Shown: positions 16,074 to 24,026 of the stretch, in pieces | How the letters are laid out: every line of letters begins with the position of its first letter | How positions within the stretch are numbered: the stretch's first letter is position 1 | Source of the DNA: Lewinellaceae bacterium | GTDB lineage: Bacteria; Bacteroidota; Bacteroidia; Chitinophagales; Saprospiraceae | DNA length: 37,881 nucleotides | Direction: 5' to 3' | Assembly (NCBI GenBank): GCA_029976695.1 | Contig: JARQTN010000010.1 | Span: forward strand, 1 to 37,881 | Notes under the pieces: model-generated | What the model saw: the letters and a program-made list of their open reading frames with translations, nothing else | What the model was told of the DNA's origin: nothing | The model's database searches: none | Program-made: the position numbers and the translations under genes

Positions 16074-16107
16074 AAAAAAGCAAGGCATTTGCGTTGCCTT
16101 GCTTTTT
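16074..16107 (-). terminator. Terminator hairpin between rpmH and rnpA
   Basis: Perfect 13-bp stem (16075-16087 with 16095-16107, GCAAGGCA core) and a 7-base loop. On the minus strand it is followed by TTTTTT, counting the last stem bases. It lies 22 bases after the rpmH stop and 73 before rnpA. It may cut rnpA expression relative to rpmH. Confidence 0.75.
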
Positions 16108-16128
16108 GTAGATCTTCAAGAGAAAAGT

Positions 16129-16284
16129 CTATTTCAGCCTGCTTTCGTCAGAAACACTAAGCTTTGCCCGACCTTTCGCTCTCCTGCGGGCCAACACCTT
16201 GCGGCCGTTCTTGGAAGCCATTCTGCTCCTGAACCCGTGTTTGTTGGATCGCTTTCTTCTCGATGGTTGAAATGTCCTTTTCAT
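16129..16284 (-). CDS. rpmH: Large ribosomal subunit protein bL34
   Basis: 51 residues, beginning [18 protein letters not shown] and containing [19 protein letters not shown], the near-invariant bL34 sequence, with a short Bacteroidota-type tail ([11 protein letters not shown]). A structural protein of the 50S subunit. Its own promoter (TTG-N20-TACATTTG) lies upstream and a hairpin terminator follows, so it may be transcribed largely on its own despite the neighbouring rnpA. Confidence 0.97.
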   Translation of the reverse strand: MKRTFQPSRRKRSNKHGFRSRMASKNGRKVLARRRAKGRAKLSVSDESRLK

Positions 16285-16327
16285 AACTTATTTGCTTAAT
16301 ATTCTATTATTTCGTTCCAAAGGGACG

Positions 16328-16358
16328 CAAATGTACGTTTATTTGGACGAAAAGCCAA
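16328..16358 (-). promoter_or_regulatory. Probable rpmH promoter
   Basis: On the minus strand: TTG (16358-16356), 20 bases, then TACATTTG (16335-16328), a full match to the Bacteroidota TTG / TAnnTTTG pattern. The predicted transcript start near 16321 gives a leader of about 37 bases. The upstream box touches the hairpin that follows rho. Confidence 0.55.
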
Positions 16359-16378
16359 GGATTCGATCAGGAATCCTT
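16350..16378 (-). terminator. Hairpin downstream of rho
   Basis: 8-bp perfect stem AAGGATTC / GAATCCTT (16357-16364 and 16371-16378), 6-base loop, followed on the minus strand by GGCTTTT. It starts 4 bases after the rho stop codon. A modest intrinsic terminator. Confidence 0.5.
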
Positions 16379-16381
16379 TTG

Positions 16382-17998
16382 TTAACTGTTCATGGAAATC
16401 ATGAACTCTTCGTTGGTCTTTGTCCCGACCATATGCTTTTTTACAAAATCGATCGCTTCATCCGGTTTCATATCGGCCAGGTGGTTGCGCAGGATGAACA
16501 TACGCTTGAGCACCGCTTCATCAAGCAGCAGGTCTTCGCGCCTTGTGCTTGACTTGGTCAGATCGATCGATGGATAGATCCGCTTGTTTGAAAGTGACCG
16601 GTCCAGTTGCAGTTCCATATTACCCGTGCCCTTGAATTCCTCAAAGATCACCCCGTCCATTTTCGAACCGGTGTCGATCAGTGCGGTGGCAAGGATGGTC
16701 AGTGAACCTCCGTTTTCAATGTTCCTGGCTGCACCAAAGAACTTCTTCGGTTTGTGGAGTGCATTCGCCTCGACACCTCCTGAAAGCACCTTGCCGCTGG
16801 CAGGTGCCACCGTATTGTAAGCCCTGGCCAGGCGTGTGATGGAATCCAGCAGGATCGCCACATCGTGGCCGCACTCGACAAGCCTTTTGGCTTTTTCAAG
16901 CACGATATTGGCAACGCGCACATGGTTGTCTGCCGGTTCGTCGAAAGTGGAAGAAACCACTTCAGCCCGTACGCTGCGTTTCATGTCCGTCACCTCCTCC
17001 GGACGTTCGTCGATGAGGAGCACGAGGAGGTAGCATTCAGGATGGTTTTGTGCGATCGCATTGGCGACATCTTTCAACAGGAAAGTTTTTCCTGTTTTCG
17101 GTTGTGCCACGATCAGTCCCCTCTGGCCTTTCCCGATCGGTGTGAACAGGTCGATCATCCTGTTGCCATAGTCCTTCCCAAGCGGGTGGGTGCACAGGTT
17201 GAATTTTTCATTCGGGAACAAGGGCGTCAGGTAATCAAATGGCACCCTGTCGCGGACTTCAGGGGGTTCTAGACCATTGATCATTGAAACCCTGAGGAGT
17301 GCAAAATATTTTTCCCCTTCCTTGGGTGGTCGGATCGCACCTTTCACCGTGTCACCCGTTTTCAGGCCAAACAGCTTGATCTGGGAAGGTGATACATAGA
17401 TGTCATCCGGTGAAGTCAGGTAGTTATAATCCGAAGAACGCAGAAAACCATACCCGTCGGGCATCATTTCCAGGACCCCGACACCTTCAATGATCCCGTC
17501 AAGGTCGATATTGAATTTCTCTTTTTCCGGGACTTCTTCCTTCTGCTTGTCTTCATGCCTCGGGGAATGCTTCGGCGCATCCCGCTTTTCCCCCCTTCTG
17601 CGGTCACCGCCACGGGAGGAATCATCCTGATGCTGCTTCCTGCCCACTGGCTGATCTTCCTTTTTGTTTTGATCCTGATCCTGATCATTGCTTTGATCCT
17701 GATCATTGCTTTGATCCTGATCCTTTTCGTGCTCTTCCGGGGAATTCTTCGCTTCGGATTCTTCCGTGTTGGATTTTTTCCTCCGGCGCTGTCTTTTTTT
17801 CGGTTTGTCTTCTGCGCCGTTTTCCTTGGCCGGCTTATCACCTTCTCCGGCTTCCTTGCCAACAAGCGCCTGCTGATCCAGGATCTTGTAGATCAGTTCC
17901 TGCTTGTTCAATTTCTTAAACCCTTTAATGTCCAATGACTCTGCAAGTTCCTTCAACTCAGGTACCAGCATGTCATTCAACTGCAAAATATCATACAT
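16382..17998 (-). CDS. rho: Transcription termination factor Rho
   Basis: 538 residues, against about 419 in E. coli. The extra length is a disordered insert at about 46-160, between the N-terminal helical domain (4-45) and the RNA-binding cold-shock-like domain (about 164-240). The ATPase core has Walker A QPKTGKT (299-305), Walker [11 protein letters not shown] (380-389), the Q-loop region SGGVEANAL (406-414) and a conserved arginine region. It is a hexameric RNA translocase that ends transcription. The insert is rich in Lys, Arg, Glu, Asp and Gln, with a D-Q-S-N repeat at 93-111. Large inserts are typical of Bacteroidota Rho, and in Bacteroides thetaiotaomicron such a region has been linked to phase separation. 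Confidence 0.97.
   Translation of the reverse strand: MYDILQLNDMLVPELKELAESLDIKGFKKLNKQELIYKILDQQALVGKEAGEGDKPAKENGAEDKPKKRQRRRKKSNTEESEAKNSPEEHEKDQDQSNDQDQSNDQDQDQNKKEDQPVGRKQHQDDSSRGGDRRRGEKRDAPKHSPRHEDKQKEEVPEKEKFNIDLDGIIEGVGVLEMMPDGYGFLRSSDYNYLTSPDDIYVSPSQIKLFGLKTGDTVKGAIRPPKEGEKYFALLRVSMINGLEPPEVRDRVPFDYLTPLFPNEKFNLCTHPLGKDYGNRMIDLFTPIGKGQRGLIVAQPKTGKTFLLKDVANAIAQNHPECYLLVLLIDERPEEVTDMKRSVRAEVVSSTFDEPADNHVRVANIVLEKAKRLVECGHDVAILLDSITRLARAYNTVAPASGKVLSGGVEANALHKPKKFFGAARNIENGGSLTILATALIDTGSKMDGVIFEEFKGTGNMELQLDRSLSNKRIYPSIDLTKSSTRREDLLLDEAVLKRMFILRNHLADMKPDEAIDFVKKHMVGTKTNEEFMISMNS
17671..17723. repeat. 18-bp tandem repeat inside rho
   Basis: Unit GATCCTGATCATTGCTTT (17677-17694 and 17695-17712) with partial copies on both sides. 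It encodes the repeated D-Q-S-N-D-Q of the disordered region, in frame (18 bases = 6 residues), so copy number could change without breaking the gene. Confidence 0.8.
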
Positions 17999-18307
17999 AG
18001 TAGCATGTAAATTGAATCAATAAATAAATTTCCTTTCTGATTTTGAATTTCAATTCACTTCAAAAATGTGTTCCCAGAACACCCGACCATCTGACACTAA
18101 CTAAAAGCTTAGGTACGGAATTAAATCAGATTGAATTGCGAATTGAAATAATTCAGGTATGCATTTACGGCGTAAAATTACATATACTTTTGGATAATCA
18201 TACTGTATTTTGCAATTTTTCCCTGTTGTATCTGCAATTTCTCGACAAACTGATCTTTATTTGTTACAGGTATTCTATAACGCCAGGAACTCAAAAAATG
18301 ATATCCC
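17999..18307. promoter_or_regulatory. Divergent rho/serS intergenic region
   Basis: 309 AT-rich bases between divergent essential genes. An open frame of 93 codons crosses it but has no recognisable features and runs into serS, so I do not call a gene. It holds a perfect dyad GTGTTC-CCA-GAACAC (18068-18082), 70 bases before the rho start, and a TACTTTTG box (18185-18192) matching TAnnTTTG on the serS strand, which would give a leader of about 110 bases. It probably carries both promoters and long untranslated leaders. Confidence 0.4.
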
Positions 18308-19588
18308 ATGTTATTGATTCATGAACTTCGTGCCCACCGTGAACGGGCCATCACAGGACTCAGGAAAAGGGGGCTCAAAGAGGCCCAGCTTGCACTGGTA
18401 GACAAGGCGGTAGACCTTGATGATCAGAGGAAGGAAACACAGACCCGGCTGGACTCCCTGCTCGCTGAAAGGAACCAGTTATCCCGGGAGATCGGGAAGT
18501 TGTTCCAGGCTGGAAGGCAGGATGAGGCAAACACCGCCAAGGAAAGGGTAGCGCAACTCAAGGAGGAAGCCGAATCCCTGCAGAAAAGCATGAACGAGAT
18601 CCAGGACGAGATTGAATCCTGCCTGCTCAACCTCCCCAATATTCCACATGAAAGCGTTCCTGCAGGCCAGAGCGAGGAAGACAATGAAATCTATCGTGCC
18701 TGGCAGGGATCCATGCCGGTGTTGCCCCCGGATGCATTGCCGCACTGGGAGCTGGCAGAACAATACGGGATCATCGATTTCAAGCTGGGTGCCTTTATTA
18801 CCGGAAGCGGGTTTCCCCTTTATCGCGGGGACGGGGCGCGGTTGCAGCGCGCGTTGATCAATTTCTTCCTAGATGAGGCGCGGGAGGCAGGCTATGTCGA
18901 GGTTATCCCGCCTTATATGGTCAACGCAGCTTCTGCGCGGGCGACGGGACAGCTGCCGGACAAGGAAGGGCAGATGTATCACATGGAAAAGGATGATCTG
19001 TACATGATCCCGACGGCAGAGGTGCCCCTGACCAATATGTATCGCGACCAGATCCTTCAGGAATCCGATTTCCCTGTCAAACTGACGGGATATACGCCGT
19101 GTTTCAGGCGTGAGGCCGGGTCATACGGGTCTGACGTAAAAGGGTTGAACAGGGTGCACCAGTTTGACAAAGTTGAAATCGTCCACCTGGCACATCCCGA
19201 CAACAGTTACGAGGTGCTCGATGAGATGCTTGCCCATGTCTCGGGCCTGCTGGACAAGCTCCAACTTCCGTACAGGATCCTCCGGCTTTGTGGCGGGGAC
19301 CTGGGTTTTACTTCGGCACTGACGTTTGATTTTGAGGTCTACTCGGCAGCCCAGGGAAAGTGGCTCGAAGTGAGTTCAGTATCCAATTTTGAGACATATC
19401 AGGCAAACCGGATGAAACTGCGCTTCAAGGACGGAAATGGAAAAACCAGGCTTGCCCATACACTGAACGGGAGTGCCCTCGCCCTGGCCAGGATTGTTGC
19501 TGCCCTGCTTGAAAACAACCAGAAGGAAGACGGGATCAGCATACCGGAGGTGCTCCGCAGGTACACCGGTATCGACATGATCCGGTAA
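18308..19588 (+). CDS. serS: Seryl-tRNA synthetase
   Basis: 426 residues, normal length. The N-terminal long antiparallel coiled coil (about 28-100), which grips the tRNA(Ser) variable arm, precedes the class II core: TAEVPLTN (236-243), motif 2 FRREAGSYGSDVKGLNRVHQF (266-286) and motif 3 near 383-400 (HTLNGSALALARIVAALLE). It charges tRNA(Ser), and tRNA(Sec) where present. Divergent from rho. Confidence 0.97.
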   Translation: MLLIHELRAHRERAITGLRKRGLKEAQLALVDKAVDLDDQRKETQTRLDSLLAERNQLSREIGKLFQAGRQDEANTAKERVAQLKEEAESLQKSMNEIQDEIESCLLNLPNIPHESVPAGQSEEDNEIYRAWQGSMPVLPPDALPHWELAEQYGIIDFKLGAFITGSGFPLYRGDGARLQRALINFFLDEAREAGYVEVIPPYMVNAASARATGQLPDKEGQMYHMEKDDLYMIPTAEVPLTNMYRDQILQESDFPVKLTGYTPCFRREAGSYGSDVKGLNRVHQFDKVEIVHLAHPDNSYEVLDEMLAHVSGLLDKLQLPYRILRLCGGDLGFTSALTFDFEVYSAAQGKWLEVSSVSNFETYQANRMKLRFKDGNGKTRLAHTLNGSALALARIVAALLENNQKEDGISIPEVLRRYTGIDMIR

Positions 19589-19606
19589 CCACCGGTCGGA
19601 ATGCTT

Positions 19607-19645
19607 GGGAGAAGGAAGCCCTTGTTCCGAGTTTCTCCCGTTTTG
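19607..19645 (+). terminator. Possible terminator after serS
   Basis: 7-bp stem GGGAGAA / TTCTCCC (19607-19613 and 19633-19639) with an inner GGAA/TTCC pairing, followed by GTTTTGG. The stem is interrupted and the T-tract short. Confidence 0.45.
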
Positions 19646-19714
19646 GTTTCGTGCAGTAGGGCATCAGATTTGGAATAAATTCATTAATTTTTCAGCGGTT
19701 AAAAAAATGGAATT

Positions 19715-20278
19715 ATGAGCAAGGACATAGATCAGTACCTTAAGGAATCCAGATCCTTTTTTAAGGATGCGATAGAACATTTATCCAAGGAACTCATCAA
19801 GATACGCACCGGAAAGGCATCGGTGAGCATGCTGGGCGGGATCATGGTGGACTATTACGGGAATCCGACCCCGCTGAACCAGGTGTCAAATGTGGCCGTT
19901 GCCGATGCCCGTACGTTATCTATCCAGCCATGGGAGAAGAAAATGCTTCCGGTCATCGAGAAAGCGATCTTTGAGGCAAACCTGGGTTTGACACCGCAAA
20001 ATGATGGTGAATTCATTCGCATCAATATCCCGCCCCTCACCGAGGAACGGAGAAAGGAGCTCGTCAAGCAGGCAAAACAACTTGGGGAGGAAGCCAGGAT
20101 CAGCCTGCGCAATGGACGGCACAAGGTGCTGGACTTTATCAAAAATGAGGTGAAGGACGGTTATCCGGAAGATGTGGCAAAAAGGAAAGAAGCGGAAGTG
20201 GAAAAACTTGTGCACGATTATACTGATAAAATTGATCAGATCTTGGACGCAAAAGAAAAGGATATCATGACCGTGTAG
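19715..20278 (+). CDS. frr: Ribosome recycling factor
   Basis: 187 residues, the usual size. Characteristic segments: LIKIRTGKASVSMLGGIMVDYYGNPTPLNQVSNV, split over 27-60, the PPLTEERRKELVKQAKQ helix start, and the DKIDQILDAKEKDIMTV end. With EF-G it splits the post-termination ribosome. It is usually next to pyrH; here it is between serS and the convergent lpxH, with a 10-base gap to the latter. Confidence 0.97.
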   Translation: MSKDIDQYLKESRSFFKDAIEHLSKELIKIRTGKASVSMLGGIMVDYYGNPTPLNQVSNVAVADARTLSIQPWEKKMLPVIEKAIFEANLGLTPQNDGEFIRINIPPLTEERRKELVKQAKQLGEEARISLRNGRHKVLDFIKNEVKDGYPEDVAKRKEAEVEKLVHDYTDKIDQILDAKEKDIMTV

Positions 20279-20288
20279 CGGTTCCGGT

Positions 20289-21077
20289 TCAAGTTGAAGC
20301 CTTTTCCTGTACTGGATAGATCACAGTTTTTGCATTTTCAAAGAACAGCAGTTTCAGCTCCTGTCCGTCAAATTTTGCATACGAGTTGAACTCGAGCCAG
20401 TCTCCCAGGTTGATGTAGCGCGATTTTCCATTTGAAAGTGTATAGTCTATGGGCAGGTGCCTGTGGCCGAAAATGAAAAAGTCGATATCCTCATGCTGGA
20501 TGGTTTCTTCTGCATACTGCACAAGCCACTCTTTGTCTTTCCCGAGGAATGCCTTTTCTTCCCTGTTTGCTGACCGGCTCCGGTTTGACCAGTATTTCAT
20601 GATTGAAACGCCCAAATTCGGATGAACCCGGGCAAAAGCCCATTGGCAGAGCTTGTTCGCAAACACCCGTTTGATAAATTTGTAGCCATGGTCACCCGGT
20701 CCCAGCCCATCACCATGGCCAATGATGAATTTTTTGCCGTTGATTTCCTTTTTCACAGGTTCTCTCAATACCGGGATGCCAAATTCTTCGGTAAAGTAAC
20801 TGAACATCCACATATCATGGTTTCCTGTGAAGAATGTGATGGGTATCCCCTGGTCCCTCAGTTCGCTGATCTTGCCGATGAACCTGGAAAACCCTTTGGG
20901 TACGACCTGCTGGTATTCAAACCAGTAGTCGAACAGGTCCCCGACGAAATAGATCTCCTCCGCATCGGAAGAAATCTTTTCCAGCCAGCGGATGATCTGT
21001 TTTTCCCTTTCGAGGCTGGACAGCCTGGCATCGATCCCCAAATGGAAGTCGGAAGCGAAATAGTAGTTACCTGCCAT
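20289..21077 (-). CDS. lpxH: UDP-2,3-diacylglucosamine diphosphatase (LpxH)
   Basis: 262 residues. Calcineurin-like metallophosphoesterase motifs in order: DFHLG (10-14), GDLFDYW (46-52), GNHDMW (85-90), GHGD and GHRHLP (His ligands, around 204-209). The GNHDMW form and the pattern SRSANREEK are typical of the LpxH side of the family. It removes UMP from UDP-2,3-diacylglucosamine to give lipid X in lipid A synthesis, at the inner face of the inner membrane. It follows the dioxygenase gene by 9 bases and is the last gene of the probable trpB2-FRG-dioxygenase-lpxH run. Confidence 0.9.
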   Translation of the reverse strand: MAGNYYFASDFHLGIDARLSSLEREKQIIRWLEKISSDAEEIYFVGDLFDYWFEYQQVVPKGFSRFIGKISELRDQGIPITFFTGNHDMWMFSYFTEEFGIPVLREPVKKEINGKKFIIGHGDGLGPGDHGYKFIKRVFANKLCQWAFARVHPNLGVSIMKYWSNRSRSANREEKAFLGKDKEWLVQYAEETIQHEDIDFFIFGHRHLPIDYTLSNGKSRYINLGDWLEFNSYAKFDGQELKLLFFENAKTVIYPVQEKAST

Positions 21078-21086
21078 TATGCGCGA

Positions 21087-21617
21087 TCAATCCACAAAAC
21101 GCTCGTCTGCTACCATCACCGTTCCGCATGTGGGGCAGGTACGTAATTCTTCGCTGCCATAAAATTCCCTGAACCGCGGAAGAAAATCCTTTTCGATGTT
21201 TTCCAGCTTGAAGTATGTTTCATGCAGTTTGGTATTGCATTTGTCGCAAAACCACAGCAGGCCATCCTTTTCATTTCCTTCCCGTTTCAACTCGACGACC
21301 AACCCGATGCTGCCAGCTGATCGCACTGGGGAGTGGGGCACTTTGCCGGGGAGGAGAAACATCTCTCCTTCCCTGATCGGGATATCCACGGCTTTCCCGT
21401 CCTCCTGGATGCGTACATTGATTTCGCCTTCCAACTGGTAAAAAAGCTCTTCTGTCTCGTTGTAATGATAGTCTTTTCGCGCATTTGGCCCGGCAACGAT
21501 CATCACGATATAATCTCCGGCATCTTTATAGAGGTTCCTGTTCCCTACAGGCGGCTTCAGCTCGTCCCGGTGGGCATCGATCCATTGCTGGAGGTTGAAT
21601 GGTCTTTTCACTTTCAT
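21087..21617 (-). CDS. nbaC: 3-hydroxyanthranilate 3,4-dioxygenase
   Basis: 176 residues, cupin fold. The Fe(II) ligands known for the Cupriavidus metallidurans enzyme (His51, Glu57, His95) fall at exactly these positions (YHYNETEELF; KVPHSP), as do the substrate-binding Arg47 and Arg99. A second, rubredoxin-like metal site is intact: C124-x2-C127 and C161-x2-C164, as in the bacterial subclass. It opens the ring of 3-hydroxyanthranilate, giving the precursor of quinolinate (NAD synthesis or tryptophan breakdown). The other kynurenine genes are not in the window. It is 70 bases after the FRG gene and 9 before lpxH. haaO is an equally used name. Confidence 0.95.
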   Translation of the reverse strand: MKVKRPFNLQQWIDAHRDELKPPVGNRNLYKDAGDYIVMIVAGPNARKDYHYNETEELFYQLEGEINVRIQEDGKAVDIPIREGEMFLLPGKVPHSPVRSAGSIGLVVELKREGNEKDGLLWFCDKCNTKLHETYFKLENIEKDFLPRFREFYGSEELRTCPTCGTVMVADERFVD

Positions 21618-21689
21618 TTTCTGTTCAGGTTATACAGGTTCGGGTAAAATTACAAATTTCCGGCGCTGCCTTCATTTCAAGTCAACAGC

Positions 21690-22499
21690 TCAATCCTCCT
21701 CTGTGTTCGCCCGGATATCGATATAGTGCCGTTTGAGCCATTTGGCAAGGCCGTCAAAACCGGGAAACAGCACCCGTTCGTTGATATTGGACTGGTCGAG
21801 TTTGTCCCGGATCTCCCACTTGAGGTGGGCCGGGATCTGGATCCGGAATGCCCGCACAGTATTCCGTGCCAGCCATTCATCGATCATGACATTCGGATCC
21901 GACATCATGGAAAAAACGGCATACTGGTTTACGATCCGGTCGTCAAGCGATGGCGGCTCCAGGAATACGGGAAACGGATCATCCTGCAGGGATCCTAACT
22001 GCGAAAGTCCAGCTGCCGCCCTGCCCAGCATTTCAGTCGTGAAGATGTGTGAGCCCTCATCCTCTATGACCCGTTTCAATGAGTCCGGAAGATGTTCCTT
22101 TGTATCGACGTAATTGACCGCCCAGATCATGCCGTCCAGATCGTATTTCCTGAAGTTGCCGACTGCGAAATGGAGGGCGACGAGCGGTGAGTATGTCCAG
22201 TCCAGCAGCCTGGTCGGCAGCCCGTGATGCTGGGCCAGGGAAAGCCAGTTCCACGGATTGTCTTCCTTCACATCGCGATATGCGTATTTGCGAAAATTCC
22301 GGAGGAGGTGTTTCTCCAGATGGGATTCCCCAAGCCTGTTCAGGGTCGTTGAAAGTGCATAGGTGCTCTGGTTTAATCCCCGGTACACGTAGGAAGACCT
22401 GAACCGGCTGATGTCAGGCGCCCAGGAGTCATTGAACAGGATCTGGAGCAGGCCTGCCCAGTCATCAGCGACAAATGTTGGAATCTCCTTGTGAAGCAT
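21690..22499 (-). CDS. FRG domain protein
   Basis: 269 residues, no signal peptide or membrane helix. The FRG domain (Pfam: uncharacterised, conserved (F/Y)RG at its start) covers about 15-235: YRG at 39-41, the diagnostic LAQHHGLPTRLLDWT (88-102) followed by SPLVALHFAV, and a late DDRIVNQYAVFSM segment, which is also typical. The family's biochemical function is unknown; members occur widely in bacteria and some mobile or defence settings, but here there are no such neighbours. It follows trpB2 by 15 bases and is probably in the same transcript. Confidence 0.9.
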   Translation of the reverse strand: MLHKEIPTFVADDWAGLLQILFNDSWAPDISRFRSSYVYRGLNQSTYALSTTLNRLGESHLEKHLLRNFRKYAYRDVKEDNPWNWLSLAQHHGLPTRLLDWTYSPLVALHFAVGNFRKYDLDGMIWAVNYVDTKEHLPDSLKRVIEDEGSHIFTTEMLGRAAAGLSQLGSLQDDPFPVFLEPPSLDDRIVNQYAVFSMMSDPNVMIDEWLARNTVRAFRIQIPAHLKWEIRDKLDQSNINERVLFPGFDGLAKWLKRHYIDIRANTEED

Positions 22500-22514
22500 T
22501 CAGTACCGTTTGTT

Positions 22515-23879
22515 TTATTCGGGAACCGGTGTGTCCAGCTTTGCCAGCGAGGCCTTGATCTCATCGGAGGTTACCTCGTGTTCCACGAGTTTCCCTGCGA
22601 GGTAATCTTCATAAGCTTTCAGGTCGAAATATCCGTGCCCGCAAAGATGGATCAGGATGGTTTCAGCCTTCCCTTCCTCCTTGCATCGTTTTGCTTCCCT
22701 GATCGCTGTCGCAATGGCATGCGTTGTTTCCGGGGCCGGCACGATCCCTTCTGTTTTGGAAAACAGGACACCAGCCTCGAAGCATTCCAGTTGCTTGTGC
22801 GCGACTGCCTCGATCAGCTGATCCTTCAGGAGCTGGCTGACGATCACACCTGCGCCATGGTAGCGCAACCCGCCGGCATGGATCGGGGCTGGCACAAAAT
22901 CATGCCCGAGAGTATACATGGGGAGCAGGGGTGTCATGCCCACGGTATCCCCAAAGTCATACCTGAACACGCCACGTGTCAGTTTCGGGCATGATGCGGG
23001 CTCGCTTGCGATGCACCGGATCTTCTGGCCTTCTTCAATGTTGAGCCGGAGGAAGGGGAAGCTGATTCCTGCAAAGTTGGAACCGCCGCCAAACGGCGCA
23101 ACCACAATGTCAGGCAGATAGCCTGCCATCTCCATCTGTTTGACAGCTTCCTGGCCGACAACAGTCTGGTGCAGCAGCACATGGTTGAGCACGCTGCCGA
23201 GTGCATATTTGGTCTGCTCGTCAGCGGCAGCCATTTCCACCGCTTCAGAAATGGCAATTCCCAAAGAGCCGGGAGAATCCGGGTCCGCTTCCAGGATCTT
23301 GCGTCCGGCCTGGGTTTGGTCTGTCGGTGAGGCATGGACGGTAGCGCCCCAGGTATTCATCAGCGATTTTCTGTAGGGCTTTTGCTGGTAGGAGATCTTG
23401 ACCATATATACCTCGCAAGCCAGGTCAAACACATTGCAGGCGAAGCTCAGGGCGCTGCCCCACTGGCCTGCACCTGTCTCGGTGGTGATTTTTTTGACGC
23501 CTTCCTGTTTGTTGTAATAGGCCTGGGCAACGGCCGTATTGGGTTTGTGTGATCCCGCCGGGCTGCCCCCTTCATATTTGTAAAAGATCCTGGCCGGGCT
23601 GTCCAGGGCGGCTTCCAGCCCATGAGCCCGGTACATCGGGGTGCACCGCCACAATTTGTAGATGTCCCTGACCTGGTCGGGGATCTCGATATATTTCTCC
23701 CCACTGACTTCCTGCCTGATCAGTTCCATGGGAAACAATGGTGCGAGCGCTTCCGGGCCGATGGGCTCTTGCGTACCCGGGTGCAATGGTGGCAAAGGCT
23801 TGTTCGGCATATCTGCGATCACATTGTACCAATGGGTTGGGATTTCAGATTCATCGAGGAGGATCTTTCTCTTCATCAT
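22515..23879 (-). CDS. trpB2: TrpB2-type tryptophan synthase beta chain
   Basis: 454 residues from the ATG at 23879, which has AGGAAAG a few bases upstream. The longer frame adds 36 residues unlike the family. The length and the N-terminus ([12 protein letters not shown]) mark the TrpB2 subgroup rather than TrpB1 (about 400). The PLP lysine is Lys112 in GSHKPNTA, the substrate loop is TETGAGQWG (133-141), and a phosphate-binding GGGSNF occurs near 275. It can condense serine with indole (or act on phosphoserine in some archaea) to give tryptophan. trpA is absent here, in line with TrpB2 acting as a stand-alone indole-salvage enzyme. First gene of the minus-strand run. Confidence 0.92.
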   Translation of the reverse strand: MMKRKILLDESEIPTHWYNVIADMPNKPLPPLHPGTQEPIGPEALAPLFPMELIRQEVSGEKYIEIPDQVRDIYKLWRCTPMYRAHGLEAALDSPARIFYKYEGGSPAGSHKPNTAVAQAYYNKQEGVKKITTETGAGQWGSALSFACNVFDLACEVYMVKISYQQKPYRKSLMNTWGATVHASPTDQTQAGRKILEADPDSPGSLGIAISEAVEMAAADEQTKYALGSVLNHVLLHQTVVGQEAVKQMEMAGYLPDIVVAPFGGGSNFAGISFPFLRLNIEEGQKIRCIASEPASCPKLTRGVFRYDFGDTVGMTPLLPMYTLGHDFVPAPIHAGGLRYHGAGVIVSQLLKDQLIEAVAHKQLECFEAGVLFSKTEGIVPAPETTHAIATAIREAKRCKEEGKAETILIHLCGHGYFDLKAYEDYLAGKLVEHEVTSDEIKASLAKLDTPVPE

Positions 23880-23971
23880 GGTGCTTTCCTTTTTTTGTTG
23901 GTGACTGGAATTACAAGTGGCGGGTGTTCGTGTTGGCATGAATATAAGAAACTTGCCCCAATGCGCGGAAC

Positions 23972-24004
23972 AAAAAAGGGCTGCCACGCAACATGACAGC
24001 CCCT
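23972..24004 (-). terminator. Terminator after the five-module SusE/F-like gene
   Basis: Hairpin 23977-23986 with 23994-24003 (GGGCTG core, one mismatch), 7-base loop, followed on the minus strand by TTTTTT. It lies 23 bases after the stop codon and separates this gene from trpB2 downstream. Confidence 0.85.
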
Positions 24005-24026
24005 TATCTGTAAGATCGGAATCTTC

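Noticed and set aside
18043-18324. 93-codon open frame between rho and serS
   Set aside because: No motif, composition of AT-rich intergenic DNA, and it runs into serS in another frame.
23880-23987. 36-residue N-terminal extension of trpB2
   Set aside because: Unlike TrpB2 proteins, and a good ribosome-binding sequence (AGGAAAG) precedes the ATG at 23879.
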